64,000 nucleotides of DNA from CAZMXI01 sp964570205 (GTDB lineage: Bacteria; Planctomycetota; Phycisphaerae; Tepidisphaerales; Tepidisphaeraceae): NCBI GenBank assembly GCA_964570205.1, contig CAZMXI010000002.1:10221-74220 (forward strand), in the 5' to 3' direction. A model generated the notes under the pieces. That model was not told the origin of the DNA, did not search any database, and worked only from the letters and a program-made list of their open reading frames with translations. Both the position numbers and the translations under genes were made by a program. This document shows, piece after piece, positions 37,877 through 47,252 of this stretch (the stretch's first letter is position 1; each line of letters begins with the position of its first letter).

Positions 37877-38971
37877 ATGCATTGGAGCGAAGTTGCCATT
37901 GTCGGGGCGGGGCCGATCGGGATTGAAGTGGCTGTGGCGCTGAAGCAGCGCGGGATCGAATATGTGCATTTCGACGCCGGGCCGATCGGAGCGACGATGT
38001 ACTGGTGGCCGCCGCAGACGAGGTGGTTCAGCTCAAACGAGCGCATCGCCATCGCCGGAGTGCCGCTCCAGACGCCGGACCAGGGGAAGGCGACCCGGGA
38101 GGAGTATCTGCGGTATCTGCGGACAGTGGTGAGCCTGCATGACCTGGCGATCAACACGTACGAGTCGGTGACGGGGATCGAGCGGCGGGACGGCGGCTTC
38201 GTCCTTCGCACAAAGCCGCTTCGCGGCGAGCAGGTATACTCGGTCAAGCGGATTGTGCTCGCGACGGGCGGAACGGCCCGGCCACGGAAGCTCGGGGTGC
38301 CGGGCGAGGATTTGCCCCATGTCAGTCACCACATGGAAGACCCGCATAAGTACTTCCGTAAGCGAGTCTTAATCGTCGGCGGGAAGAACTCCGCCATCGA
38401 AGCGGCGATTCGGCTTCACCATGTCGAGGCCGAGGTGTCCATCAGCTATCGGCGGCCAAAGTTCACCGCCAGGAGCATCAAGTACTGGCTTTATCCGGAA
38501 TTCAAGGCCTATGTAAACGCAGGTCAAATCAAGACATATATGGGCAGCACTGTCGGCCGCATCACCCGGGAGTGCGTGGTGCTGGAGCCCACGGGCCTGG
38601 GACCCGAGTACGTCAACCAAGCCGAGGCGGAGCCAACACGCGGCAGTGGCAAGGCGCACTTCATCGAGGCGAGGACAGAACTGTCTGTCGATTTCGTGCT
38701 GATGCTTGTGGGTTACGAGGCGGATATGTCGCTGGCCAAGCTGGCTGGCGTCCAACTATGCGGCGCCAGCCAGATCCCGGTCTACAACGAACAGACGATG
38801 GAGACGAACGCGGCCGGGGTATACGTCGCGGGGACGGCCATCGCAGGAACGCAGGACAAGTACCGCGTGTTCCTGGAGAACTGCCACATCCACTGCAAGC
38901 GGATTGTCGCAGCGCTGACAGGTGCACCGCCCCCCGCGGCCACCGGCTGCGCCGAGTTGCCGGAGAGCTGA
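37877..38971 (+). CDS. YpdA-family FAD/NAD(P)-dependent oxidoreductase
   Basis: 364 residues. The ATG at 37877 has AGGA six bases upstream. FAD motif VAIVGAGPIGIEVAVALKQ at the N-terminus, NAD(P) motif VLIVGGKNSAIEAAIRL near residue 170, and the closing GVYVAGTAIAGTQDKYRVFLE. There is no CxxC redox pair, which fits the YpdA group (bacillithiol disulfide reductases in Firmicutes) and not thioredoxin reductase. The thiol substrate in planctomycetes is unknown. The gene follows pepA by 30 bp and could share its transcript. Confidence 0.85.
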   Translation: MHWSEVAIVGAGPIGIEVAVALKQRGIEYVHFDAGPIGATMYWWPPQTRWFSSNERIAIAGVPLQTPDQGKATREEYLRYLRTVVSLHDLAINTYESVTGIERRDGGFVLRTKPLRGEQVYSVKRIVLATGGTARPRKLGVPGEDLPHVSHHMEDPHKYFRKRVLIVGGKNSAIEAAIRLHHVEAEVSISYRRPKFTARSIKYWLYPEFKAYVNAGQIKTYMGSTVGRITRECVVLEPTGLGPEYVNQAEAEPTRGSGKAHFIEARTELSVDFVLMLVGYEADMSLAKLAGVQLCGASQIPVYNEQTMETNAAGVYVAGTAIAGTQDKYRVFLENCHIHCKRIVAALTGAPPPAATGCAELPES

Positions 38972-39043
38972 TGGCCACCTGTCCCTTGATTCGCGAAGAG
39001 CCGAGACTGACAAGTGACCGGCGAATGGCAACGACGGACGCGA

Positions 39044-39619
39044 TCAGCGCAGGTTCTTGGCGACGAAATCCCAGTTGACGACGTTCCAGAAGCTCTCCAG
39101 GTACTTGGGTCGGGCGTTGCGGTAATCGATGTAGTAGGCGTGTTCCCAGACATCGCAGGTGAGCAGGGGGAGGTTGTCGGAGGTCAATGGGTTGCCGGCG
39201 TTTGACGTCTGGATGATATCCAGCCGGCCGGTTGGCTTGCGCACCAGCCATGCCCAACCGGAGCCGAAGAGGGTTGCGGCCGATTGGCCGAACTTCTGCT
39301 TGAATTCGGCAAAAGATCCGAAATTGGTGCGGATGGCGTCCGCCAAGGTGCCAATGGGCTCGCCGCCACCTTGGGGCTTGAGGCAATTCCAGTAGAAAGT
39401 GTGGTTCCAGACCTGGGCGGCGTTGTTGAAGGTGGGGCCCTGGGCGCTCAGCATGATCTGCTCGAGGGTCTGACTCTCAAATTCGGTCCCGGCGATAAGC
39501 TTGTTCAGGTTGTCCACATAGGTCTGGTGATGTTTGCCGTAGTGGAACTCGATCGTCTCCGCCGAAATGTGCGGAGCCAGCGAGTTCTTGTCAAAAGGAA
39601 GCTTGGGCAGCGTATGCAT
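39044..39619 (-). CDS. sodB: Superoxide dismutase, Fe/Mn family
   Basis: 191 residues. GGAGA precedes the ATG at 39619. Metal ligands H26, H73, D156 and H160 sit in EFHYGKHHQTYV, QVWNHTFYW and CDVWEHAYYIDY. The GPTFNNAAQVWNH and LFGSGWAWLV segments favour the iron-type subgroup. It converts superoxide to hydrogen peroxide and oxygen. It is a cytoplasmic form with no signal peptide. A promoter lies at 39659-39687. Confidence 0.96.
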   Translation of the reverse strand: MHTLPKLPFDKNSLAPHISAETIEFHYGKHHQTYVDNLNKLIAGTEFESQTLEQIMLSAQGPTFNNAAQVWNHTFYWNCLKPQGGGEPIGTLADAIRTNFGSFAEFKQKFGQSAATLFGSGWAWLVRKPTGRLDIIQTSNAGNPLTSDNLPLLTCDVWEHAYYIDYRNARPKYLESFWNVVNWDFVAKNLR

Positions 39620-39658
39620 GAGGGTCTCCTTCCAGCAGGTATCCGAATCGACAGGGCG

Positions 39659-39687
39659 ATCATAGACTGAGGCTGCGACTGCTGCAA
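39659..39687 (-). promoter_or_regulatory. Promoter of the superoxide dismutase gene
   Basis: Minus strand: TTGCAG (39687-39682), 17 nt, TATGAT (39664-39659). It lies 40 nt upstream of the start codon and has a good -10 match. Confidence 0.45.
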
Positions 39688-39785
39688 TCGCCGTCTTGAA
39701 TGCGACCGGAATGGTGCGGATTCCGGGCGGGCAACGGTGATTCAGGTCCGGCGTAGGACGATATGGACGGGAACAGGAGGTTGGC

Positions 39786-41171
39786 ATGTGCCAGGTGACG
39801 CGTCGGGATGTGCTTCGCGCGGGCGTAGCGGCCGTGGCGGCGGGGATGGGATTGTGGCGTACAACGGCCTTGGGGCAGGCCGCAGCGCCAAAATGGGCCA
39901 AGCAAGATGCGAGCGTGAAGGTGCTGCATCCGCGGGGGCGGGTGCCATTGTCTTTCTTCATTGACGATTCGACATGTCTTGTGAACATGGGCCATTTCTG
40001 CCTTCCCCAGTTTGCCGAGGCGTGGCCGAACAATGCGGCGTATAAGCGGCCGTGGAAGACCTGGCCGAGGGAGATTCCAGACAGCTTCGTGCGGGAGTTC
40101 GGCGAGTTCTGCGCGGAGCACGGGGTGAAGGGCAAGTACAGCATCGTGCCGAACCCGGCGTGCGTGGGGTGGTTGGATCGGGAGTTGCCGGGGTGGTCGC
40201 GAAAAGAGTTGCAGGCGAGCCTGAAGCTGGTGCGCGAGCTGATGCTGCCGAACTGGGATATTCACCCGGAGATGATCACGCATACGCGGGTGATCGACCT
40301 GAAGACCGGCCGGCCGATGCATGAGATCAGTGCGGCGACGATGGAGAATTCGTACCCGCAGGGGAGGAAAAGCGTGGATGAGTTGGCGGCGTACCTGGCG
40401 TATGCACTGCGCATCCTGAAGAACTGTGACCTGCCGTGCGAGGGGATCACGACGCCGGGCGGATTCGGCAACGCGGTGAAGACGGAACTTGCGGTGGCGG
40501 TCGGGCAGGCGGTGCGTGAGGTCTTTGGGTCGGAGATTCCGCACTATTTCAAGTACATTTCGGAAGGCAAAGAAAGCGCGGAGCCGAAGCTGGAGAGCGT
40601 GACAGGAGCTGACGGCGACGATCCCAAAGTGGTGGTGAACGTGCCGGCCGGCACGGGCGACTGGTTCGGCGGCTGGGATGGTGATGAAGAGCCGCACGGA
40701 GAGAAATACGCCGCCGCGGATGGATCGGCCGGACGGATGGTGGAGTTGATCGAACGTGGTGAGCCGGCCATCATGCTCTGCCACTGGCCGGGCATGTACA
40801 CTCATGGAACAAACAAGGGATTCGCACATTTCAAACAGGTGATCGGCGGACTGGAGGGGCGGTATAGAGACCGAACGATCTGGATGAAGATCAGCGAGAT
40901 CGCGCGATACTGGGCGGGCAAGGAGTTGACCGGAATCAGCCGGGTGGGCGCGAGGATTACGCTCAAAGCGCCGTTTTCGTGTCCGCAGTTCACGTTGAAG
41001 ATTGACAACGCCGGCCAGGCATCGCCGCGCATCGAAGCCAGAGGTCAAAGCGAGCCTCTGAAGCAGGTGCAGGCGGCCAAGGACCTTCGCAGCGGCACTT
41101 GGCTGCGACAGGAGGATGGCGTGACGATCTGCTTCGATCTGGCCAAGGGGCAGGTAACCGTGGCTGTGTAG
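39786..41171 (+). CDS. Tat-exported protein, tentatively polysaccharide-deacetylase-like
   Basis: 461 residues. Tat signal at residues 6-30 (RRDVLRAGVAAVAAGMGL). The mature part opens PLSFFIDDSTCLVNMGHFC, whose paired Asp resembles the first NodB-type metal motif, and has a later His-rich stretch (DIHPEMITHTRV) and ITTPGGFGN, but the classical motifs are not exact. The C-terminal portion looks like a beta-sandwich. It is followed after 21 bp by a heparinase II/III-like gene, so the pair probably acts on one exported polysaccharide. Another barrel-fold hydrolase remains possible. Confidence 0.6.
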   Translation: MCQVTRRDVLRAGVAAVAAGMGLWRTTALGQAAAPKWAKQDASVKVLHPRGRVPLSFFIDDSTCLVNMGHFCLPQFAEAWPNNAAYKRPWKTWPREIPDSFVREFGEFCAEHGVKGKYSIVPNPACVGWLDRELPGWSRKELQASLKLVRELMLPNWDIHPEMITHTRVIDLKTGRPMHEISAATMENSYPQGRKSVDELAAYLAYALRILKNCDLPCEGITTPGGFGNAVKTELAVAVGQAVREVFGSEIPHYFKYISEGKESAEPKLESVTGADGDDPKVVVNVPAGTGDWFGGWDGDEEPHGEKYAAADGSAGRMVELIERGEPAIMLCHWPGMYTHGTNKGFAHFKQVIGGLEGRYRDRTIWMKISEIARYWAGKELTGISRVGARITLKAPFSCPQFTLKIDNAGQASPRIEARGQSEPLKQVQAAKDLRSGTWLRQEDGVTICFDLAKGQVTVAV

Positions 41172-41192
41172 ACAAGCCAGGCGAGGTGGGAC

Positions 41193-43220
41193 ATGAGCCG
41201 GCCGTTGGCAATTGCGGTGGTGTCGTGTGTTCTCGTCGCGCGGGCGGGATTGGGCATGGCGGCAGAGAATCCGTTTGATGCCGCCGTGCTTGATGTGCGG
41301 CCTCGGGTTTTTATCCGAGCAGATGAAGGATTCGAGGGATTGACTATCGCAAAAGTGCGGAAGGCGGTGGAGGGCGGCGGGGAGTTCGCGGGCGTGCGCG
41401 CGCAGTGGAGGGGCCGGCCGATGGGGAGGGCGCTGTTGTGGATGGTGGATGGCAAGCGGGAGGACCTGGATGCGGCGGTGTCTGGGCTCAAGCGGATGGA
41501 CGCCTCGGGCGGGTCGTGGAGCGACCGGGGGATTGCCCTGGTACAACTGGCGGCGCTGTTCGACTGGCTTTACACGGAACTGGATGAGTCGACGCGGCGG
41601 GAGATGATCGGTCGGATCGAGAAGGCGGCCGACGCGGCGGCGTCGCACATTCGCAACGGCGAAGCGCCATTCTACTACTCGCGCACGCCGGGAGCGCTGG
41701 CGGGGGTGGCGCTGGCGGGAATCTCGCTGCACGGGGTCAGCCCAAAGGCCGACGGCTATCTGAAGGTTCTGCGGGACTGGGGCGTGAACGACTACTTCAA
41801 GGCTTACCAATGGGTAGATGGGGCGGCCACGGGGGCGACATACACGATGTTTTACACCTACGTCGATCTGCCGAGCATCTTCGCGGTGTGGTGGTCGGCG
41901 ACGGGGAAGAATCCGAGCGCCTGGCTGCGCGAGAACCAGGCTGGGTGGCTGGACAGCATGGTGCGGTTCAACCTGTGGTACATGCGGCCGGGCTTCGCTT
42001 TTACGGACATCAACGACCTGTATCGGGAGATCTGGGCATCGCATGACCAGTTCTGCCAGGGGCTGGACATTGCCAGTTATGTAACGCGCTCGGGGCTGGG
42101 GCGGGCGTGGTCGCGGCGGTGGATGGCGCGGTTCGGGCCTGCGCTGTATCACCCGGCGTATGCGCACAACCTGATCTTCCGGGATCCAACCCTGGCGCCG
42201 GCATCGCTGACCGACATGCCGCTGGCGGAGCTGTTTGGCAGGGAGAGCTGCGGGTATGGCTTCTTCCGGAGCGATTGGCCGCGCGACGGACAGCCCGACA
42301 CGGCGACGCACGTGTTCTTCCGGATGGGCGATCCGATGGATGTGCATGGAGGGGTTGCGGCGGGAGAGTTCCAGGTCTTCAGGCACGCGCCGCTGGTCGA
42401 TCGAAGCGGACGATACGGCGACTACGACTCGGCACCCGATCAGTATCACCGCAACTGCATCTCGACGAACGTGGTGCTGTTCCAGGACCCTGCCGATGCG
42501 CAGGACCGGGGCGATCAGAACACCCGGCGCGGGCTCAAGAGCGACCATCGAACCTGGGCGCAGTGGATGGACATCCGCCAGCGCAACGGGCTGGATGTGG
42601 CGACGATCCTGGAATGGAAAGCCGGGCCGGGCGAGGCGCGCTGCCGGGCGGACCTGAGCCGGGCGAATCCGGAGAACAAATGCAGGCAGTGGATTCGCGA
42701 GCTGGTGTGGCTGGGGAATCGCCATCTGGTGGTGCTGGATGTGGTGGAGACGGCCGATCGGAAGGTCCTGCGGCAGTGGCAACTTCACCTGCCGGGAGTG
42801 CCCACGCTGGGCCATCGGCTCATCGAGGTGGCGAATCGTCCACCGGTCGCGAAATGGGCTGACGAATCGCTTCGGCCGAAGGACGCGGAGGGCAGGTTGT
42901 TCTGCCAGACGCTGCTGCCGAAGGATTCCGCACTGGTGCTGTACTCGGGCGGAAGGGTGGCGTCTTACGGGCTGGATGGGCGGGCGAAGGAGGTGGCGTG
43001 GAACCAACACCACCTGAAATACGGCAAGCACGTGGTGCAGATCGATCCGGGCACTCGATCAAGCCGCACGGTTTTTCTCAACGTCCTTACGGCAGTGGAT
43101 GCCGTGCAGCGGCAGCCGCCGGCCGCATCGTATCGGATGGTTGGGCCGGGCATCATCGAGGCCAGCGTGGATGGGCTGACCACGCGGCTGAGCGTGCCGA
43201 CAGAATGGGGTCAATTCTGA
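41193..43220 (+). CDS. Exported heparinase II/III-like protein (candidate polysaccharide lyase)
   Basis: 675 residues with an N-terminal signal peptide ending near GLGMAAE. The first part, residues about 40-330, is helical (alpha/alpha toroid type; DRGIALVQLAALFDWLYTEL, QWVDGAATGATYTMFYTY). The second is a beta-sandwich with HVFFRMGDPMDVHGGVAAGEFQVFRHAPLVDRSG, matching the heparinase II/III region where active-site His and metal ligands lie. It probably cleaves uronic-acid-containing polysaccharides. It is cotranscribed with the preceding gene. Its 3' end overlaps the convergent cytochrome gene by 10 bp. Confidence 0.78.
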   Translation: MSRPLAIAVVSCVLVARAGLGMAAENPFDAAVLDVRPRVFIRADEGFEGLTIAKVRKAVEGGGEFAGVRAQWRGRPMGRALLWMVDGKREDLDAAVSGLKRMDASGGSWSDRGIALVQLAALFDWLYTELDESTRREMIGRIEKAADAAASHIRNGEAPFYYSRTPGALAGVALAGISLHGVSPKADGYLKVLRDWGVNDYFKAYQWVDGAATGATYTMFYTYVDLPSIFAVWWSATGKNPSAWLRENQAGWLDSMVRFNLWYMRPGFAFTDINDLYREIWASHDQFCQGLDIASYVTRSGLGRAWSRRWMARFGPALYHPAYAHNLIFRDPTLAPASLTDMPLAELFGRESCGYGFFRSDWPRDGQPDTATHVFFRMGDPMDVHGGVAAGEFQVFRHAPLVDRSGRYGDYDSAPDQYHRNCISTNVVLFQDPADAQDRGDQNTRRGLKSDHRTWAQWMDIRQRNGLDVATILEWKAGPGEARCRADLSRANPENKCRQWIRELVWLGNRHLVVLDVVETADRKVLRQWQLHLPGVPTLGHRLIEVANRPPVAKWADESLRPKDAEGRLFCQTLLPKDSALVLYSGGRVASYGLDGRAKEVAWNQHHLKYGKHVVQIDPGTRSSRTVFLNVLTAVDAVQRQPPAASYRMVGPGIIEASVDGLTTRLSVPTEWGQF

Positions 43221-45586
43221 GGCAGGTCCACAACCCTGGTCAGGAAGAACCTGCGGGCGTCGGGAGGAAGGTCCGGGCGTGCAAGCGCCTGCCGATACAA
43301 TGCGACCGCCTTGGCGAACTCGCCGGATTCCTCGTGGATGCTGCCAAGGAACTGATAGGCATCCAGGTGATCCGGGTGCCTGGCCAACAGGTTGCGCAGG
43401 GTGTCAATTGCTTCGGGCGTTCTGGCCGCCCGGCGCAGGAATAGCGCCAGAGTATATGCATATTGGGGATTCCTGGGCTGGGCCCTGGCGGCGGCGCGGG
43501 CGTGGCCGATGGCCTCGTCGAGTCGGTTGTTTGAGACGATCAGGGCGAGATTGTAGGCGGCCGGGGCGAGGTTCGGATCGGAGTGAAGGGCTTTGCGAAG
43601 GAGTCGCTCTGCCGCGGGGACATCGCCCTTCTCGGCCTTGAGCAGGCCGAGGTTGAAGTTGGCCGGGGCGCTGGCTGGATCGAGTCCAAGCGCTTTCTGG
43701 AGGGCCTGCTCGGCAAGGTCCAGCTTGCCCAGTCGCGCGTAAATGGGCGCAACGTTGACCAGAGGCGGGACCACATCGGGGCGCAGCGTGGCGCTGAGTC
43801 GGAAGCACTCGACGGCGGTTTGGAACTGGCCGCGGTCGGCATGGAGATTGCCCAGGTTGTACTGCGAGGCCCAATCGTCAGGCCTCGCCTTGAGTGATGC
43901 CTCCAGTTCGGCGACGGCCGCCGCGAGCCGTTGCCGGCCCTGTTTGTCCAGTGAGTCTTGGGGATGACCGGCCAGTACACCGGCAGCGCGGATGCGAACC
44001 AGCCGATACTCGTCCTTGGTTGCCGCCACCAGGGCAGCGGTGGCTTGCTCAGAAACGTTGCCGGTCAGGGCGCTGGCCGCGGCTGAGCGGACCAACGGAG
44101 AGGGATCCGTGATGGCGGCGAGCACCGCTGGCCACTTGCGGTCGTCGTTGCACGAGACGAGGAGGCGGATCAAGCCAGCGGCCAGCATCTCGTCGCGGTT
44201 CTTCTCGGTGATGCAGGCGAGCATTTCGGGCAAGCGGTTCCAATCACCGCGACGGGCCGCGGCCAGCAGTCCGGCGCGGTGCAGGACGGGCGCTTGGTAG
44301 TCCTTCGCGTGCCAGGTGCGGACAAGCTGGTCGGCCCAGGCGGCATCCTGGTCGGTGTGGCACAAATTGCAGGCATTGGGGGACTTATGGGCAATGGTTG
44401 TGGCCGGTGTGGGCGGGCGCATGGAATGGTCGCTTCGGCGCATGCGGGCGAACTCGGTCATCGGCATGTGGCAGGCGACGCAGCGGTTGCCTGTGCTGTC
44501 GGGCTTGTGGCGGGTATGTGCGGGGGCGTTGTTGACGCGATCCTCGTGGCAGGGCAGGCAAGCATAGTTGGCCTTTTCGGGAGCGGCGAAGCGGTATCGG
44601 CCGCTGGAGGTGTGGCACTGCACGCAGTGGAGCTGCCCGGAGTTGGCGCATGGGCTCATTCGCCACGTTGTGTACGTGTAGTTCTCACCGAGATCTCGGC
44701 CATCGGGATAAGAATCGGGGTTCTCCAGCGCCACCAGATCGAAATGGTCAAAGAAGCGACTTCCGGGAGGATAGGCGATGGTGATGATCGACGCCTTGGC
44801 ATGGCAGCTTGAGCAGGAGTCGTTGTGTTGTTCAGCGGTAAAGGCGCTGGTGCTGATGAGGTTCAGGTTCTCCGGCTTTTGGCCAGGCGCAAGTTGTTTC
44901 ATGGCTTCGACATGCGCGCCGCTCGGACCGTGACATGTCTCGCAGTTGATACCGGCCTCGGCCCAGATAGTGCGATAGGTGTCGGTGACAGGGTCGTAAT
45001 TGGTGGCAAGCTGGCTGACGTGGCACGCATGACAAGAGGTGTTGAACGTGTAGAGAGGGTCGCGCCAGTGGACGGGCCGGTCGGTGGTGCCCTGAAAATG
45101 GCGCATGGCGCTGGCGGCGGTGTCAAACCACTCCTTTCGCCGCAGATCGTAGGCGATAGGCAGGACCTGGAGGCGACCCCGGTCCAGCGGTGTGAGCAGG
45201 TAATAGACGTTCTTGCCGCCCAAGACGTGGGCGATGGGGTAGCGGGCGGTGGTGTCGCCATTTCGTTCGATGACATTGCCCGAGTCGTAGATGTAAGAGA
45301 ACTGCTCTGTGATCACCGGAGTTGGGGTAGTTGTGAACTCTTTTTCCCCAAGCTCTTGCGTGAATGGCTGCATGGCCAGGCCGTGATGGCTGGTGGACCA
45401 GAGCTCATGGAAGTTCGGATGGCATTCTCGGCAGGACTGGGAACCGGCCAGGGGAACGTAAGCGGGCGCAGCGGACCGCGGCGAGGCAGGACGACGGGGG
45501 GATGCGAGCCATATGGCTGCGGCCACGACAGGCAGCATGGAGAGGATCAACCAGAAGAGCCGACGACGATCACGCATCGAATTCAT
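43211..45586 (-). CDS. Membrane-anchored octaheme cytochrome c with HEAT and TPR repeats
   Basis: 791 residues. One N-terminal membrane segment (residues about 10-28), then eight CXXCH heme sites starting at residues 52, 185, 215, 258, 321, 343, 369 and 406. HEAT-like repeats follow (about 420-545), then TPR repeats to the end (e.g. ASQYNLGNLHADRGQFQTAVECFRL). The layout matches planctomycete and related cytochrome c554-like proteins with a protein-interaction tail. It likely transfers electrons at the outer face of the membrane. It lies 28 bp downstream of malQ on the same strand. Confidence 0.9.
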   Translation of the reverse strand: MNSMRDRRRLFWLILSMLPVVAAAIWLASPRRPASPRSAAPAYVPLAGSQSCRECHPNFHELWSTSHHGLAMQPFTQELGEKEFTTTPTPVITEQFSYIYDSGNVIERNGDTTARYPIAHVLGGKNVYYLLTPLDRGRLQVLPIAYDLRRKEWFDTAASAMRHFQGTTDRPVHWRDPLYTFNTSCHACHVSQLATNYDPVTDTYRTIWAEAGINCETCHGPSGAHVEAMKQLAPGQKPENLNLISTSAFTAEQHNDSCSSCHAKASIITIAYPPGSRFFDHFDLVALENPDSYPDGRDLGENYTYTTWRMSPCANSGQLHCVQCHTSSGRYRFAAPEKANYACLPCHEDRVNNAPAHTRHKPDSTGNRCVACHMPMTEFARMRRSDHSMRPPTPATTIAHKSPNACNLCHTDQDAAWADQLVRTWHAKDYQAPVLHRAGLLAAARRGDWNRLPEMLACITEKNRDEMLAAGLIRLLVSCNDDRKWPAVLAAITDPSPLVRSAAASALTGNVSEQATAALVAATKDEYRLVRIRAAGVLAGHPQDSLDKQGRQRLAAAVAELEASLKARPDDWASQYNLGNLHADRGQFQTAVECFRLSATLRPDVVPPLVNVAPIYARLGKLDLAEQALQKALGLDPASAPANFNLGLLKAEKGDVPAAERLLRKALHSDPNLAPAAYNLALIVSNNRLDEAIGHARAAARAQPRNPQYAYTLALFLRRAARTPEAIDTLRNLLARHPDHLDAYQFLGSIHEESGEFAKAVALYRQALARPDLPPDARRFFLTRVVDLPQN

Positions 45587-45614
45587 CCTACTTTGGAATC
45601 AATGGCGGGCAAGG

Positions 45615-47138
45615 CTATCGAGGCGATGAATCGGGACTCCGCGCGTAAAGCCGGGTAAGGTCGGCCAACTGGTCCTGATGTCGGGCGGTGAGCATTCCGT
45701 CAGTCAAACGCCAGGTCCAATTGCCTCTCTTCGTGCCCGGGGTATTCATGCGAGCCAGGGCGGGGAGGCGCAGGATGTCCTGGAGGGGGGCGATGGCGCA
45801 CGCAGCCACGCTGGACCAGGCCATGCGGATCAGCGACCAGGCCGGATCTCGACTGACCTCCGTCAGATACCGATGCAGGCGTTTTCGATCCTGAGGAGGA
45901 AGAGCCTTGTACCAGCCCAGGGTGGTGTCATTGTCATGAGTGCCGGTGTAAACGACAGTGTTGCGAGTGTGGTTGTGGGGCAGGTTGGGGTCATCCGGCT
46001 CGCCGCCGAAAGCGAATTGCAGCACACGCATGCCCGGGAGGCCGAACTGCTCACGAAGGGTATGAACCTGGGGCGTAATGACGCCCAGGTCTTCAGCGAT
46101 GAGCGGCAGGCGGCCAAGTGTGTTACGGACAACCTGGAAAAGCGCTGCGCCGGGGGCCTGAATCCATTTGCCTTTGCGGGCGTCGGGGGCGCTGGCGGGG
46201 ATGTGCCAGCAAGCCTCGAAGCCGCGGAAGTGATCGATGCGAGCGACATCCACCTGCTCGAGGGTGGCGCGGATGCGGGCTATCCACCAGGCGAAGTGCT
46301 GCTTCCGGTGGGCGGGCCAGGCGTAGAGCGGATTGCCCCAGCGCTGGCCGGTCCTGGAGAAGTAATCAGGCGGCACGCCGGCGACGAATTTCGGTCGGCG
46401 GTCGCGGTCCAGCAGGAAGAGGTGAGGATTGGCCCAGACGTCGGCCGAGTCGGTTGCTACGAAGATGGGAATGTCGCCGATGATTCTCACCCGGCGCGCC
46501 CGCGCATGACGGCGGAGGGCGTTGAGCTGGCGGAAGAAGAGAAACTGGATGAACTGTTGGCGGGCGACTGGCTCAGCGAGGCTCTCGCCGGCCTGCCCTA
46601 GAGCAGTGGGTCTGCGAAACGCGAGTTCGCGAGGCCAATGGAGCCAGGACACGTTGCGGTGGGCTTCACGCAGAGAAAGATACAGGGCGAAATCGGCAAG
46701 CCAGCCGGACTGCGCATCTTTGAACCTCGCGAAAGGGATTCTGAGTTTCGAGGCGGCGCCGGAGACGAAACGAGTCCATGCCTGGTCGAGCATGTTCCTC
46801 TTGTGGCGCGCCGCGGCGGTGCAATTCACCATGCCCGGGGGCAGGCGAAAGCGGGAGAGGTCGCGTTGGCGAAGCAAACCATCCTGGACAAGCAATTCGG
46901 GACTGATCAGAAGCGGATTGCCGGCGAATGCCGAGAAGCACCGGTAGGGACAGCCGGCAACGTCGGGTGGGCTGAGAGGCAGAATCTGCCACCAGGTCTG
47001 GCCGGCGCCGGCGAGCCAATCCACCCATGCGTAGGCGGCGGGGCCAAGGTCACCAATGCCAAAGTGACCCGGGAGGCTCGTGATGTGGAGGAGAACGCCC
47101 GACGAGCGATGCGAAAATGGCGTTGTGGTTCGCTGCAT
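45615..47138 (-). CDS. malQ: 4-alpha-glucanotransferase (amylomaltase, GH77)
   Basis: 507 residues from the ATG at 47138 (an in-frame ATG at 47174 is possible). GH77 signatures: GVLLHITSLPGHFGIGDLGP, the catalytic nucleophile Asp in VARIDHFRGFEACW, acid/base Glu in LPLIAEDLGVITP, and the third Asp in THDNDTTLGW. It transfers maltosyl segments between glucans in glycogen or maltodextrin metabolism. It is divergent from glgX-treZ, which serve the same pathway. Confidence 0.94.
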   Translation of the reverse strand: MQRTTTPFSHRSSGVLLHITSLPGHFGIGDLGPAAYAWVDWLAGAGQTWWQILPLSPPDVAGCPYRCFSAFAGNPLLISPELLVQDGLLRQRDLSRFRLPPGMVNCTAAARHKRNMLDQAWTRFVSGAASKLRIPFARFKDAQSGWLADFALYLSLREAHRNVSWLHWPRELAFRRPTALGQAGESLAEPVARQQFIQFLFFRQLNALRRHARARRVRIIGDIPIFVATDSADVWANPHLFLLDRDRRPKFVAGVPPDYFSRTGQRWGNPLYAWPAHRKQHFAWWIARIRATLEQVDVARIDHFRGFEACWHIPASAPDARKGKWIQAPGAALFQVVRNTLGRLPLIAEDLGVITPQVHTLREQFGLPGMRVLQFAFGGEPDDPNLPHNHTRNTVVYTGTHDNDTTLGWYKALPPQDRKRLHRYLTEVSRDPAWSLIRMAWSSVAACAIAPLQDILRLPALARMNTPGTKRGNWTWRLTDGMLTARHQDQLADLTRLYARSPDSSPR

Positions 47139-47252
47139 GATTCGGGTATGACTAAAGAGGGCTCGAAACGGCATCTACGGATTCTGCCGTCCATGCGTTG
47201 TATGAATAAGCGGGGGCTGACACAAGGCCGGTTCGGCCGGCGGGAGGAAGCG

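Noticed and set aside
39660..43031. Long minus-strand open frame antisense to the heparinase-like and deacetylase-like genes
   Set aside because: Arg/Pro/His-rich shadow of two genes with clear signal peptides and family motifs.
44350..44375. TGGCAC...TTGCA resembling a sigma-54 promoter
   Set aside because: The spacing is too short and it lies inside the cytochrome coding sequence, covering a heme site.
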